Positions 1 to 7,442 of a stretch of 33,033 nt of DNA are shown here, piece after piece; position 1 is the first letter of the stretch; each line of letters opens with the position of its first letter. Both the position numbers and the translations under genes were made by a program. The notes under the pieces were generated by a model. It was not told the DNA's origin, made no database searches, and was given only the letters and a program-made list of their open reading frames with translations. Source of the DNA: Enterobacterales bacterium. GTDB taxonomy: Bacteria > Pseudomonadota > Gammaproteobacteria > Enterobacterales > Enterobacteriaceae. The DNA is taken from contig BHES01000028.1 in assembly GCA_003864575.1 (NCBI GenBank), forward strand, positions 1 through 33,033, written 5' to 3'.

Positions 1-434
1 GTATTAAAAAGAATCTGCCTAAAGATGTGAAATATGCAAAATACCACGTTGAATTCCTGGGGCTTTTAGGTAAGCAATTAACTCAGGCTTGGGCAGTAGC
101 GATTGCACTGGGTGTGGAAGATAAAGTCAGCCCACTGATGTTTGAAGCGGTACAGAAGCAACAGTCAGTACAAACCCCTGATGACATCCGTAAAGTGTTT
201 ATTCAGGCGGGTGTTAAGGGAGAAGAGTATGATTCAGCGCTCAATAGCTTTGTTGTGAAATCCCTGGTTGTACAACAAGAGAAAGCTGCGGCGGATCTCG
301 GTTTGCAGGGCGTGCCATCCGTATTTGTTAATGGCAAATATATGGTTAAAAATGACGGGCTTGATACCAGCTCAATGGATATGTACGTTAAACAATATTC
401 AGACGTAATCAACTTCCTGTCTTCCCAGAAGTAA
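1..434 (+). CDS. dsbA: Thiol:disulfide interchange protein DsbA, C-terminal part (5' truncated by window edge)
   Basis: DsbA is the periplasmic oxidase that introduces disulfides into exported proteins and is re-oxidised by DsbB. The frame is open from base 3 with no start, so the gene begins outside the window. The signal peptide and the catalytic CPHC motif are missing because the window starts just downstream of them. What remains matches the helical insertion domain ([16 protein letters not shown]) and the end of the thioredoxin fold, including the cis-proline loop GVPS that sits against the active site and the conserved FVNGKY strand. A GTG at 27 could be taken as a start, but the preceding codons (IKKNLPKD) continue the family similarity, so it is internal. 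A good hairpin terminator follows. Position next to polA matches E. coli. Confidence 0.95.
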   Translation, partial: IKKNLPKDVKYAKYHVEFLGLLGKQLTQAWAVAIALGVEDKVSPLMFEAVQKQQSVQTPDDIRKVFIQAGVKGEEYDSALNSFVVKSLVVQQEKAAADLGLQGVPSVFVNGKYMVKNDGLDTSSMDMYVKQYSDVINFLSSQK

Positions 435-450
435 TTTTTCTTGGACAAAA

Positions 451-480
451 AACGCCAGCCAAGTGCTGGCGTTTCCATTT
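451..480 (+). terminator. Rho-independent terminator of dsbA
   Basis: A perfect 9-bp stem (AACGCCAGC / GCTGGCGTT) with a 5-base loop lies 16 bases after the dsbA stop and is followed by a T-rich stretch. Loop at 460-464. Confidence 0.85.
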
Positions 481-677
481 TCGAATACCGGCAGTCATGA
501 CAACGGGCGTCATTAAACTTGTTGTCATATATATATTGAATTTCGTAGTTTTATAAAAATTATTTTATTGTATCCACATTCATGATTAACATTACGTGAC
601 AGCGCTATTGCGATGACAGTTCAGTTAACCTCCTGAAAGTCAGGGTTAAAAATAATGCGCCATTCTCAATTATGCTA

Positions 678-701
678 AATCACGCACACGTGATTATTTT
701 T
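678..701 (+). terminator. Terminator-like hairpin upstream of polA
   Basis: A perfect 7-bp stem AATCACG / CGTGATT with loop CACA is followed by ATTTTT. The stem is short and A/T-weak. It could end dsbA read-through or a small transcript, or be part of the polA control region, since it sits only 17 bases before the DnaA box. Confidence 0.4.
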
Positions 702-711
702 ACTCACACAG

Positions 712-720
712 TTATCCACA
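712..720 (+). promoter_or_regulatory. DnaA box upstream of polA
   Basis: The 9-mer TTATCCACA is an exact match to the strong DnaA-box consensus and lies 115 bases before the polA start. DnaA has been reported to stimulate polA expression in E. coli through upstream DnaA boxes, so a regulatory role is plausible. A single 9-mer could also occur by chance. Confidence 0.6.
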
Positions 721-834
721 GAAAGATCCCGCGAGATCCCTCGCAAGTTTGCTACCAATTTGTCTCTCGTGGTTCGCCTTTATCCCCAGCTATGGCATCC
801 TTAGGGTATGTCCGATCACGAATAAAGAAGAGTT

Positions 835-3639
835 ATGGCCCAGATAGCAGAAAACCCACTTATCCTGGTAGACGGTTCGTCTTACCTTTACCGCGCCTAC
901 CATGCATTTCCTCCACTGACCAACTCGGTCGGGGAGCCTACTGGCGCGATGTACGGGGTGCTGAATATGCTGCGCAGTCTGTTGCTGCAATATACCCCCA
1001 GCCATGTTGCCGTCGTTTTTGATGCGAAGGGAAAAACCTTCCGTGACGAACTCTTTGCCCAATATAAATCTCACCGCCCGCCCATGCCCGATGACTTACG
1101 CGCCCAGATAGAGCCGTTGCACCAAATGGTGAAGGCAATGGGGCTGCCTTTGTTGGTGGTCTCCGGCGTTGAGGCCGACGATGTCATTGGCACTCTGGCC
1201 CTTGAAGCCGAAAAGGCCGGTCATGCTGTGCTTATCAGCACCGGTGATAAAGATATGGCACAGCTGGTTACGCCGGGTGTGACCCTGATTAACACGATGA
1301 ATAATGCGATTCTTGGCCCGGATGAAGTGGTCGAGAAGTACGGTGTACCCCCCGAGTTAATTATTGATTTCTTGGCACTCATGGGGGACTCCTCAGACAA
1401 CATTCCTGGTGTTCCCGGTGTGGGGGAAAAAACGGCTCAGGCGTTATTACAGGGCATCGGCGGTCTTGATGCGCTGTATGCGGATTTGGATAAAATCGCC
1501 ACACTCAGTTTCCGTGGTGCGAAAACCATGGCGGCTAAATTGGGTGAGAACAAAGAGGTGGCTTACCTCTCTTACCAGCTGGCCACTATCAAAACAGACG
1601 TCGAGCTGGATATCACCTGTGACAAACTCAATGTCGTCGAGCCGGATGCCGCTGAGTTACAAACCCTGTTCGCCCGTTATGAATTTAAGCGCTGGTTAGC
1701 TGATATCGAAGCTGGGACCTGGTTGAGTGGTAAGAAGGGGCCTGTAAAAGCGACAGCCGGAAAGAAAAAGGGTGCAGAGGAAATTGATATAGTTGTTAAC
1801 GATCCTGTTGAGCGCGCTCAGCTCTCTCAGGAGGGTTACGTTACTATCCTCGATCAGGCGACATTGGATGAGTGGATTGGCTATCTGAAAGCCTCTGACG
1901 TTTTTGCTTTTGATACCGAAACTGACGGTCTGGATACACTCACAGCGAATTTGATCGGTCTCTCATTCGCCGTCGAGCCGGGAAAAGCCGCTTACCTTCC
2001 TGTTGCACATGACTATCTTGATTCTCCGGCACAGCTTGATCGTAATACCGTATTGGCACAGCTCAAGCCATTGCTGGAAGACGAGCAGCAACACAAGGTG
2101 GGGCAGAATCTGAAGTTTGATCGCGGGATTTTGTTGCGTTACGACATTGAGATGAAAGGAATCGCCTTCGATACAATGTTGGAATCTTATGTGCTGGACA
2201 GCGTGTCGGGGCGCCACGATATGGATAGCCTGGCGGATCGCTATCTCGGCCATAAAACGGTGAGCTTTGAAGAAATTGCCGGTAAAGGTAAAAACCAACT
2301 TACCTTTAACCAAATTGCGCTCGAGCAGGCCGCACCTTATGCCGCAGAAGATGCCGACGTCACCCTGCAATTACATCAGATGCTCTGGCCGAAAATCCAG
2401 GAAAGCAAAGAGCTCACAACAGTTTTCAATGATATTGAAATGCCGCTGGTTCCCGTGTTGTCGCACATTGAACGTACCGGCGTGCTTATCGACCAACACA
2501 TTCTTGCTGCACATTCTAAAGAGTTGACACTGCGTCTGGCTGAGCTGGAAAGTAGGGCCCACGAGCTGGCCGAAGAGCCATTTAATCTCTCTTCGACTAA
2601 ACAGTTACAGGCAATCCTTTATGAAAAACAGAAGCTGCCTATTCTGAAAAAAACCCCTGGCGGTGCCCCTTCAACTAATGAAGAGGTATTGGCTGAACTG
2701 GCGTTGGATTACCCACTGCCGAAGGTTATTTTGGAATATCGCGGTCTGGCAAAACTGAAATCAACGTATACCGACAAACTGCCGCTGATGATTAACCCGC
2801 AATCGGGTCGTGTGCACACTTCGTATCATCAGGCAGTAACGGCCACCGGACGTTTATCTTCCAGCGATCCTAACTTGCAAAATATCCCGGTGCGTAACGA
2901 AGAAGGGCGCCGTATTCGTCAGGCTTTTATCGCGCCGAAGGATCACTGCATTGTTGCAGCCGATTATTCGCAAATTGAACTGCGCATCATGGCGCACCTT
3001 TCTAAAGATGAAGGGTTGTTGAAGGCATTTGCGGAAGGTAAAGACATCCATAAAGCGACGGCTGCAGAAGTCTTTGGCACACCGCTGGATAATGTCACCG
3101 GCGAACAGCGCCGCAGCGCGAAGGCCATTAACTTTGGGCTGATTTACGGCATGAGCGCTTTTGGATTATCGCGTCAGCTTAATATTCCGCGTAAAGAATC
3201 CCAGCGCTATATGGATCTGTACTTCGAACGCTACCCGGGCGTGCTGGACTATATGGAGCGCACCCGCACACAAGCCTCTGAGAAAGGTTATGTAGAGACG
3301 CTGGACGGTCGCCGTCTCTACCTGCCAGATATCAAGTCGAGCAACGCCATGCGCCGTAAGGGTGCCGAGCGTGCTGCTATCAACGCCCCAATGCAAGGTA
3401 CCGCAGCAGATATCATCAAAAGAGCGATGATCAAAGTGGCTGACTGGCTGCTGCAACCTGATGCGCCACGTGCTCGCATCATCATGCAGGTTCACGATGA
3501 ACTGGTATTTGAAGTGCATAACGATGATGTCGACGTGGTCAGCGAAAAGGTCCGCAGCCTGATGGAAGGCAGTATGGAACTGGCTGTTCCGCTGAAAGTT
3601 GAAGTGGGCGTTGGCAAGAATTGGGATGAAGCTCACTAA
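835..3639 (+). CDS. polA: DNA polymerase I
   Basis: Cytoplasmic polymerase that fills repair gaps and removes RNA primers from Okazaki fragments. At 934 aa it is full length (E. coli 928). Three domains are visible: the 5' nuclease (about 1-325, opening with [16 protein letters not shown]), the 3'-5' proofreading exonuclease (about 330-520, with [10 protein letters not shown] containing D360 and E362, GQNLKFD, and YAAEDADVT), and the polymerase (about 520-934, with the [14 protein letters not shown] finger helix, [11 protein letters not shown] containing catalytic D710, and [11 protein letters not shown] containing D888). All proofreading acidic residues are present. The linker after about residue 300 ([17 protein letters not shown]) is variable, as in relatives. 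The ATG at 835 follows AGAAGAG and matches the E. coli start. Confidence 0.98.
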   Translation: MAQIAENPLILVDGSSYLYRAYHAFPPLTNSVGEPTGAMYGVLNMLRSLLLQYTPSHVAVVFDAKGKTFRDELFAQYKSHRPPMPDDLRAQIEPLHQMVKAMGLPLLVVSGVEADDVIGTLALEAEKAGHAVLISTGDKDMAQLVTPGVTLINTMNNAILGPDEVVEKYGVPPELIIDFLALMGDSSDNIPGVPGVGEKTAQALLQGIGGLDALYADLDKIATLSFRGAKTMAAKLGENKEVAYLSYQLATIKTDVELDITCDKLNVVEPDAAELQTLFARYEFKRWLADIEAGTWLSGKKGPVKATAGKKKGAEEIDIVVNDPVERAQLSQEGYVTILDQATLDEWIGYLKASDVFAFDTETDGLDTLTANLIGLSFAVEPGKAAYLPVAHDYLDSPAQLDRNTVLAQLKPLLEDEQQHKVGQNLKFDRGILLRYDIEMKGIAFDTMLESYVLDSVSGRHDMDSLADRYLGHKTVSFEEIAGKGKNQLTFNQIALEQAAPYAAEDADVTLQLHQMLWPKIQESKELTTVFNDIEMPLVPVLSHIERTGVLIDQHILAAHSKELTLRLAELESRAHELAEEPFNLSSTKQLQAILYEKQKLPILKKTPGGAPSTNEEVLAELALDYPLPKVILEYRGLAKLKSTYTDKLPLMINPQSGRVHTSYHQAVTATGRLSSSDPNLQNIPVRNEEGRRIRQAFIAPKDHCIVAADYSQIELRIMAHLSKDEGLLKAFAEGKDIHKATAAEVFGTPLDNVTGEQRRSAKAINFGLIYGMSAFGLSRQLNIPRKESQRYMDLYFERYPGVLDYMERTRTQASEKGYVETLDGRRLYLPDIKSSNAMRRKGAERAAINAPMQGTAADIIKRAMIKVADWLLQPDAPRARIIMQVHDELVFEVHNDDVDVVSEKVRSLMEGSMELAVPLKVEVGVGKNWDEAH

Positions 3640-3656
3640 GTGAATACAAATTAAGC

Positions 3657-3690
3657 GGTTTATGTAATTTAGCTACATAAAACCAGAGTG
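3657..3690 (+). terminator. Weak hairpin after polA
   Basis: An imperfect AT-rich inverted repeat (GGTTTATGTA at 3657-3666, TACATAAAACC at 3674-3684) lies 17 bases after the polA stop. A TTTTT run follows only a few bases later, so it is at best a weak terminator between polA and spf. Confidence 0.35.
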
Positions 3691-3749
3691 TTTTTATGAG
3701 GCTGATCGCATAATCCGCAATTTTTGTGTAAGTAAACTACAAAAAAGTC

Positions 3750-3778
3750 TTTTTCCTGCTCACGAAATAAGGTAAAGT
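3750..3778 (+). promoter_or_regulatory. Probable spf (Spot 42) promoter
   Basis: A -10 hexamer TAAAGT (3773-3778) sits 7 bases before the conserved Spot 42 5' end, with a poor -35 (TTTTTC, 3750-3755) 17 bp upstream. A degenerate CRP-like sequence (TGTGTAAGTAAACTACA, about 3725-3741) lies further upstream, where CRP control is known in E. coli. Only one half of it resembles the consensus. Confidence 0.45.
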
Positions 3779-3785
3779 CTCGCTT

Positions 3786-3894
3786 GTAGGGTACAGAGGT
3801 AAGATGTTCTATCTTTCAGACCTTTTACTTCACGTAATCGGATTTAGCTGAATTTTTTAGCCGCCCCAGATATTTATGTCTGGGGCGTTTTTTA
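3786..3894 (+). ncRNA. spf: Spot 42 small regulatory RNA
   Basis: Hfq-dependent sRNA that base-pairs with mRNAs of secondary carbon metabolism (galK and others) and is repressed by CRP-cAMP in E. coli. The sequence begins GTAGGGTACAGAGGTAAGAT and follows the E. coli RNA closely through the unpaired seed segments, with small differences in the 3' part (GATTTAGCTGAATTTTTTAG). It ends with the terminator stem GCCCCAGA...TCTGGGGC and a T run. Counted from the conserved first base to the T-run end it is 109 nt, the E. coli length. Its position immediately downstream of polA is also conserved. Confidence 0.95.
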
Positions 3895-3931
3895 TTGTTC
3901 TTTTCTTACAACTCTACTGACTCACCGCCAT

Positions 3932-3954
3932 AAAAAAAGCGACCTGATGGCCGC
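3932..3954 (-). terminator. Terminator of yihA/engB
   Basis: On the minus strand GCGGCC-ATCA-GGTCGC (one G-T pair) is followed by seven T. It lies about 42 bases past the yihA stop, between the convergent spf and yihA. Confidence 0.8.
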
Positions 3955-3995
3955 CTTTCTCTCTTCATACTAAACACTCAGTCAATCCGCTCACG

Positions 3996-4649
3996 CTACT
4001 CGCCAGAAAGTTCGTCTTGCAGCACTTCCGGCGGGATCTCACTGAACCAGGAGTTCAGCTTGTTGTTCAGTTTATCCACGCCAACTTTTTTCAGCGAAGA
4101 GAATGCTTCAACCTCGATGTCACCCATAAATTCTTTGACTGCCTCGCGGACCATTTTGACCTGCGCCTGACGAGCGCCGGATGACAGTTTGTCGGATTTA
4201 GTCAGAAGCAACATGACCGGTGTACCAACAGCCACGGCCCAGGAGATCATCTGGCGGTCGAGATCTTTCAGTGGGTGACGGATATCCATCAGCACAATCA
4301 GCCCTTTCAGTGAGTTGCGCATCTGAAGATATTCGCCAAGCGCTTTTTGCCACTTACGTTTCATTTCTTCAGGAACCTGCGCATATCCATAACCCGGCAG
4401 ATCGACCAGGCGAATGCCGGGCTCGACTTCAAACAGGTTAATCAGCTGTGTACGGCCCGGCGTTTTACTGATGCGTGCCAGACTTTTCTGTTGGGTCAGC
4501 GTGTTCAGTGCACTGGATTTGCCGGCGTTTGAACGACCAGCAAATGCGACTTCAATGCCTTCATCACTTGGCAGATGCCGGATGTCCGGGGCGCTCATGA
4601 CGAAATGGGTCATATGATAGTTGTATGTTTGGCTGGTCAAAACGTGCAT
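3996..4649 (-). CDS. yihA: Ribosome biogenesis GTP-binding protein YihA (EngB/YsxC)
   Basis: Essential GTPase of the TRAFAC/EngB family, needed for late large-subunit ribosome assembly and normal septation. All G motifs are seen: G1 GRSNAGKS (38-45), G2 threonine in SKTPGRTQ (61-68), G3 DLPG (83-86), G4 TKSD (150-153) and G5 SSLKK (184-188). The length, 217 aa, is slightly above the E. coli 210. The ATG at 4649 has GGAG directly abutting it, which is too close for a working Shine-Dalgarno. A TTG three codons in (4640) has GGAG 9 bases upstream and is an alternative start. The protein from TTHF-like residue 14 onward is highly conserved. The gene is transcribed towards spf and divergently from csrC/yihI. 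Confidence 0.95.
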   Translation of the reverse strand: MHVLTSQTYNYHMTHFVMSAPDIRHLPSDEGIEVAFAGRSNAGKSSALNTLTQQKSLARISKTPGRTQLINLFEVEPGIRLVDLPGYGYAQVPEEMKRKWQKALGEYLQMRNSLKGLIVLMDIRHPLKDLDRQMISWAVAVGTPVMLLLTKSDKLSSGARQAQVKMVREAVKEFMGDIEVEAFSSLKKVGVDKLNNKLNSWFSEIPPEVLQDELSGE

Positions 4650-4678
4650 CTCCGTGAGGCTTGGGTATCTGGCTGGCG

Positions 4679-4684
4679 ATTATA
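4679..4684 (-). promoter_or_regulatory. Candidate -10 of the yihA promoter
   Basis: A perfect TATAAT on the minus strand lies 30 bases before the yihA start. No good -35 is found at the usual spacing. Confidence 0.4.
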
Positions 4685-4909
4685 GCTGCAACAGGAGCGG
4701 GATGCGTTTCTGTTTTTATAATCCGAATGATGATGAGTAGGGGCCACAGAGATGAAGGTGGGGAAAAAAATCCTTCATGTTGTAAGACATTTGCCATTCA
4801 AAATGCGGGCTATCACGCTTTATTTCGCGCCGTGATTTTCAAAATTTTTTAAATTCAAAAGGATGCCGGAATAGATAAAAAGTCGAACTCCGGTCATGTG
4901 GCGGGTATC

Positions 4910-4937
4910 TTGAGCCTTTCCGTCATTGGGGTAAAGT
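4910..4937 (+). promoter_or_regulatory. Probable csrC promoter
   Basis: A TTGAGC (4910-4915) and TAAAGT (4932-4937) pair with a 16-bp spacer predicts a start near 4944, just before the GGA-rich stretch. Confidence 0.5.
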
Positions 4938-4943
4938 ACTTCT

Positions 4944-5152
4944 TAACGCGATGAAGGCAAGAATGGAAGCACGGATGAATCAGCCTTCAGGGATAACAGG
5001 AAAAGCATCGCAACGCAGGGAAGAACGGCGCTGGAAGCGCTGAAAGGCAAAGGAAAAACCGGGAAGTTGAAGCCATATATGGAAAGTAGTGTAAGAATAT
5101 CCTTCCGTCGAAGGAAAGAAAAAGGCAGCAAGGCTTACTTGCTGCCTTTTTT
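4944..5152 (+). ncRNA. csrC: CsrC-type CsrA-sequestering RNA
   Basis: CsrC binds many copies of the RNA-binding protein CsrA through GGA motifs and so relieves CsrA-controlled mRNAs; in E. coli and Yersinia it is switched on by the BarA/UvrY two-component system. This segment lies between yihA and yihI, exactly where E. coli has csrC. It contains ten GGA triplets (4965, 4973, 4991, 4999, 5019, 5033, 5052, 5062, 5081, 5113), no plausible ORF, a sigma-70 like promoter before it and a strong terminator at its end. Primary sequence is otherwise diverged from E. coli, as expected for this RNA. The 5' end is predicted from the promoter and could be off by a few bases. Confidence 0.85.
5124..5152 (+). 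terminator. Rho-independent terminator of csrC
   Basis: A perfect 9-bp stem GGCAGCAAG / CTTGCTGCC with loop GCTTA is followed by six T. Confidence 0.92.
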
Positions 5153-5187
5153 CTTTGTGCGCTTTCTGCTAGATTCCGGCGCAAATC

Positions 5188-5193
5188 TATACT
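5188..5193 (+). promoter_or_regulatory. Candidate -10 of the yihI promoter
   Basis: TATACT lies 27 bases before the yihI start and after the csrC terminator. The -35 is not recognisable. Confidence 0.35.
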
Positions 5194-5220
5194 AATTGAA
5201 CACACCTAAGAGCAGATGCC

Positions 5221-5784
5221 ATGAAACAACCAGCGAAAGCCCCGCGCGCCAATACCGCGACAGCAAAACCAAAGAGAAAAAAAAATCGCGTCGAGCTTGA
5301 TATCGAAGCGCGTGAGCGTAAGCGTGACAACAGACGTCGTGGGCATAAAGCCGGTTCTCGTGCCAACCCGGACGCAGAGAAAAAACAAAACGGCGCCGCC
5401 GCAAAAAACGCTGACCCACGTATCGGCAGCAAGAAATCCGTTCCGCTGGTGGTAGAAACTGTTTTCAATAACGCCCCTAAAGCGAAGAAAGCTGCTAAAC
5501 CACAGGTTGAAGCTGAAACCAAACCACAGTTGCCGCCAGAAGAAGAGCTGACGCTGCTGGAAAATGATCCGCGTCTCGACAGCTTGCTCGACAAGATTGA
5601 TGACGGCGAAAAACTGAGTGCGGAAGATCAGTCTTACGTTGACCAGACTCTGGATCGCATCGATGCATTGATGGAATTGCTGGGCATTGAACTCGGCGAC
5701 GAAGATGACGACGTGGAAGAAAAAACCAAGAACGAAGACATGATGCAACTGCTGAAACGCGGGGATCCGAAAGAAGGTTTCTAA
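5221..5784 (+). CDS. yihI: Der GTPase-activating protein YihI
   Basis: YihI stimulates the GTPase Der (EngA) and acts as a negative modulator of ribosome assembly. The 187-aa protein (E. coli 169) has a strongly basic, lysine/arginine-rich N-terminal third ([38 protein letters not shown]) and an acidic C-terminal half with [20 protein letters not shown] and [15 protein letters not shown], followed by an Asp/Glu run and [10 protein letters not shown]. This charge layout is typical of the family. It starts at the ATG after a weak TAAGAG ribosome site; another ATG at 5216 is out of frame. A small ORF follows three bases after its stop and hemN lies further downstream, suggesting one transcript. 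Confidence 0.93.
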   Translation: MKQPAKAPRANTATAKPKRKKNRVELDIEARERKRDNRRRGHKAGSRANPDAEKKQNGAAAKNADPRIGSKKSVPLVVETVFNNAPKAKKAAKPQVEAETKPQLPPEEELTLLENDPRLDSLLDKIDDGEKLSAEDQSYVDQTLDRIDALMELLGIELGDEDDDVEEKTKNEDMMQLLKRGDPKEGF

Positions 5785-5787
5785 AAC

Positions 5788-5967
5788 TTGCTCTGGGTCA
5801 TCCCGACAGCAATAGCCTTACTCTTCGCATGTTATCTGCTTTGGTTATTCGTTAAACTACGCCGGTTATCGAAAACCAAGGCGCGTTTGTTTCATGCGCG
5901 CGCTGACAGGCAGATTCAACATCTACCTGTCAGGCGAGCCAGCAGAAACAGACGCCGCAAGGAGTGA
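5788..5967 (+). CDS. Small membrane protein ORF, TTG start, unknown function
   Basis: I do not recognise this protein with certainty. The frame opens three bases after the yihI stop, in the same frame. The first usable start is TTG at 5788, giving 59 aa. AAGG about 10 bases upstream, inside the yihI end, could serve as ribosome site and would couple it to yihI. The product would have one hydrophobic segment (residues 2-23, LWVIPTAIALLFACYLLWLF) and a very basic tail (RRLSKTKARLF..., RRASRNRRRKE), fitting an inner-membrane protein with its tail in the cytoplasm. The stop lies 9 bases before hemN, so the three genes could be one operon. The position recalls a DUF2489-type gene that I remember between yihI and hemN in some gamma-proteobacteria, but that is only a guess. 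Confidence 0.5.
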   Translation: MLWVIPTAIALLFACYLLWLFVKLRRLSKTKARLFHARADRQIQHLPVRRASRNRRRKE

Positions 5968-5976
5968 GTACTCATT

Positions 5977-7380
5977 ATGTCAACGAACGCTGCGTCATCA
6001 AAAACAGAATCTCAGCAGACGACGGTCTGGGATTTAGCGCTGATCCAGAAATATAACTATTCAGGTCCGCGCTATACCTCCTATCCGACCGCGCTGGAAT
6101 TTAGTGAAAGTTACGATGACGCCGCTTTCCAGCGCGCTGCGTTGCGTTACCCCGAACGCTCACTCTCCCTGTATGTCCATATTCCCTTCTGCCATAAGCT
6201 TTGCTACTTCTGCGGTTGCAATAAACTGGTCACACGCCAGCAGCATAAAGCGGAGGAGTATCTCAACGTCCTCGAACAAGAGGTTCGTCACCGTGCGCCG
6301 CTGTTTAAAGGCCGTCAGGTCAGCCAGCTCCACTGGGGTGGGGGTACGCCCACTTATCTGAATAAAGCCCAGATAAGCCGTCTGATGGGCCTTCTGCGAG
6401 GTCATTTCGACTTCATGCCAGACGCAGAGATGTCTCTGGAGTTGGATCCACGTGAAATTGAGCTCGACGTGCTCGACCATCTTCGCCATGAAGGCTTTAA
6501 TCGCCTGAGTATGGGCGTGCAGGACTTCAACAAAGAAGTTCAGCGGCTGGTGAATCGCGAGCAGGACGAAGCGTTTATTTTTGCGCTGATCGCCCGCGCT
6601 AAGGCGCTGGGCTTTAACTCCACCAATATTGATCTAATTTATGGTCTGCCGAAGCAAACCGCTGAGAGTTTTGCGTATACATTGCAACGTGTGGCTGAGT
6701 TAAACCCCGATCGCCTCAGCGTGTTCAACTATGCGCACATGCCGAAACTGTTTGCCGCCCAGCGGAAAATCAAAGATGAAGACTTACCTGGTGCGGAGGA
6801 AAAACTGCGCATTTTGCAGGAAACCATCGCTTCGCTGACTGGTTCTGGATATCGCTTTATTGGCATGGATCACTTTGCCCGCCCGGATGACGAGCTGGCC
6901 GTGGCTCAGCGCGAAGGAAAACTGCATCGCAACTTCCAGGGCTATACCACGCAGGGCGACAGTGATTTATTAGGACTGGGTGTGTCAGCCATCAGCATGT
7001 TGGGTGACACCTATGCACAGAACGAAAAAGATCTAAAAACCTATTACGCACGGGTGGAAGAACAGGGTAATGCCCTGTGGCGCGGTCTGGAAATGACGCC
7101 TGACGATTGTCTGCGTCGTGACGTCATTAAAGCGTTGATTTGTCATTTTGAACTGGATTTTGCCGAAATAGAAACACGTTACAGTATTGAATTCAGTACC
7201 TATTTCGCTGACGATTTAGCCTTGCTGGCACCGCTGGCCGATGATGGGCTGGTGGAAGTGAGTGAGGACAATATTCGTGTTACTCCGCAAGGCCGCCTTC
7301 TGATCCGCAACGTATGCATGTGCTTTGACGTTTACCTGCGCCGGCAAGTTCGTCAGCAACAGTTCTCCCGGGTTATCTGA
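5977..7380 (+). CDS. hemN: Oxygen-independent coproporphyrinogen III oxidase
   Basis: Radical-SAM enzyme of heme synthesis that decarboxylates coproporphyrinogen III to protoporphyrinogen IX without oxygen. The 467 aa (E. coli 457) contain the [4Fe-4S] motif FCHKLCYFCGC with C72, C76 and C79 (plus C81 as in E. coli), the SAM-binding HWGGGTPTYL (119-128) and DLIYGLPKQT. The C-terminal HemN domain ends in FDVYLRRQVRQQQFSRVI, closely like E. coli. The first 15 or so residues (STNAASSKTESQQTT) are a low-complexity extension relative to E. coli. The ATG at 5977 has AAGGAG 12 bases upstream, slightly far. A convergent terminator separates it from glnG. Confidence 0.97.
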   Translation: MSTNAASSKTESQQTTVWDLALIQKYNYSGPRYTSYPTALEFSESYDDAAFQRAALRYPERSLSLYVHIPFCHKLCYFCGCNKLVTRQQHKAEEYLNVLEQEVRHRAPLFKGRQVSQLHWGGGTPTYLNKAQISRLMGLLRGHFDFMPDAEMSLELDPREIELDVLDHLRHEGFNRLSMGVQDFNKEVQRLVNREQDEAFIFALIARAKALGFNSTNIDLIYGLPKQTAESFAYTLQRVAELNPDRLSVFNYAHMPKLFAAQRKIKDEDLPGAEEKLRILQETIASLTGSGYRFIGMDHFARPDDELAVAQREGKLHRNFQGYTTQGDSDLLGLGVSAISMLGDTYAQNEKDLKTYYARVEEQGNALWRGLEMTPDDCLRRDVIKALICHFELDFAEIETRYSIEFSTYFADDLALLAPLADDGLVEVSEDNIRVTPQGRLLIRNVCMCFDVYLRRQVRQQQFSRVI

Positions 7381-7400
7381 TCACCTTCTTCCTGAAAGCA

Positions 7401-7430
7401 AAACAGCCGCAAAAGCGGCTGTTTCTGTTT
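7401..7430. terminator. Bidirectional terminator between hemN and glnG
   Basis: A perfect 10-bp stem AAACAGCCGC / GCGGCTGTTT with loop AAAA lies between the convergent stops. On the plus strand T-rich sequence follows; the minus strand has TGCTTTC. Confidence 0.85.
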
Positions 7431-7442
7431 ACGAAGGAACAG

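Larger units (their letters stand above)
435..834. other. dsbA-polA intergenic region (400 bp)
   Basis: No convincing gene is seen here. It holds the dsbA terminator, an inverted repeat ATGACAAC...GTTGTCAT (497-504 / 521-528), a small T-tailed hairpin (678-701), a consensus DnaA box (712-720) and the polA leader. An ORF running across 672-1022 in another frame overlaps the start of polA and is a shadow. Confidence 0.6.

Noticed and set aside
27-434. GTG at 27 as the dsbA start
   Set aside because: Codons before it continue DsbA similarity to the window edge, so it is internal.
672-1022. 116-residue ORF across the polA start
   Set aside because: It overlaps the conserved polA N-terminus in another frame, has no ribosome site, and its product is arginine/proline-rich low-quality sequence.
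3725-3741. CRP site upstream of spf
   Set aside because: Only the TGTGT half resembles the consensus; kept as a remark in the spf promoter entry and not as a separate feature.
4065-4085. DnaA-box-like TTATCCACG inside yihA
   Set aside because: It is in coding sequence, one base off the best consensus, and isolated.
5187-5748. Long minus-strand ORFs opposite yihI
   Set aside because: They are antisense shadows of yihI, whose lysine/glutamate-rich codons give phenylalanine/serine-rich open frames on the other strand.
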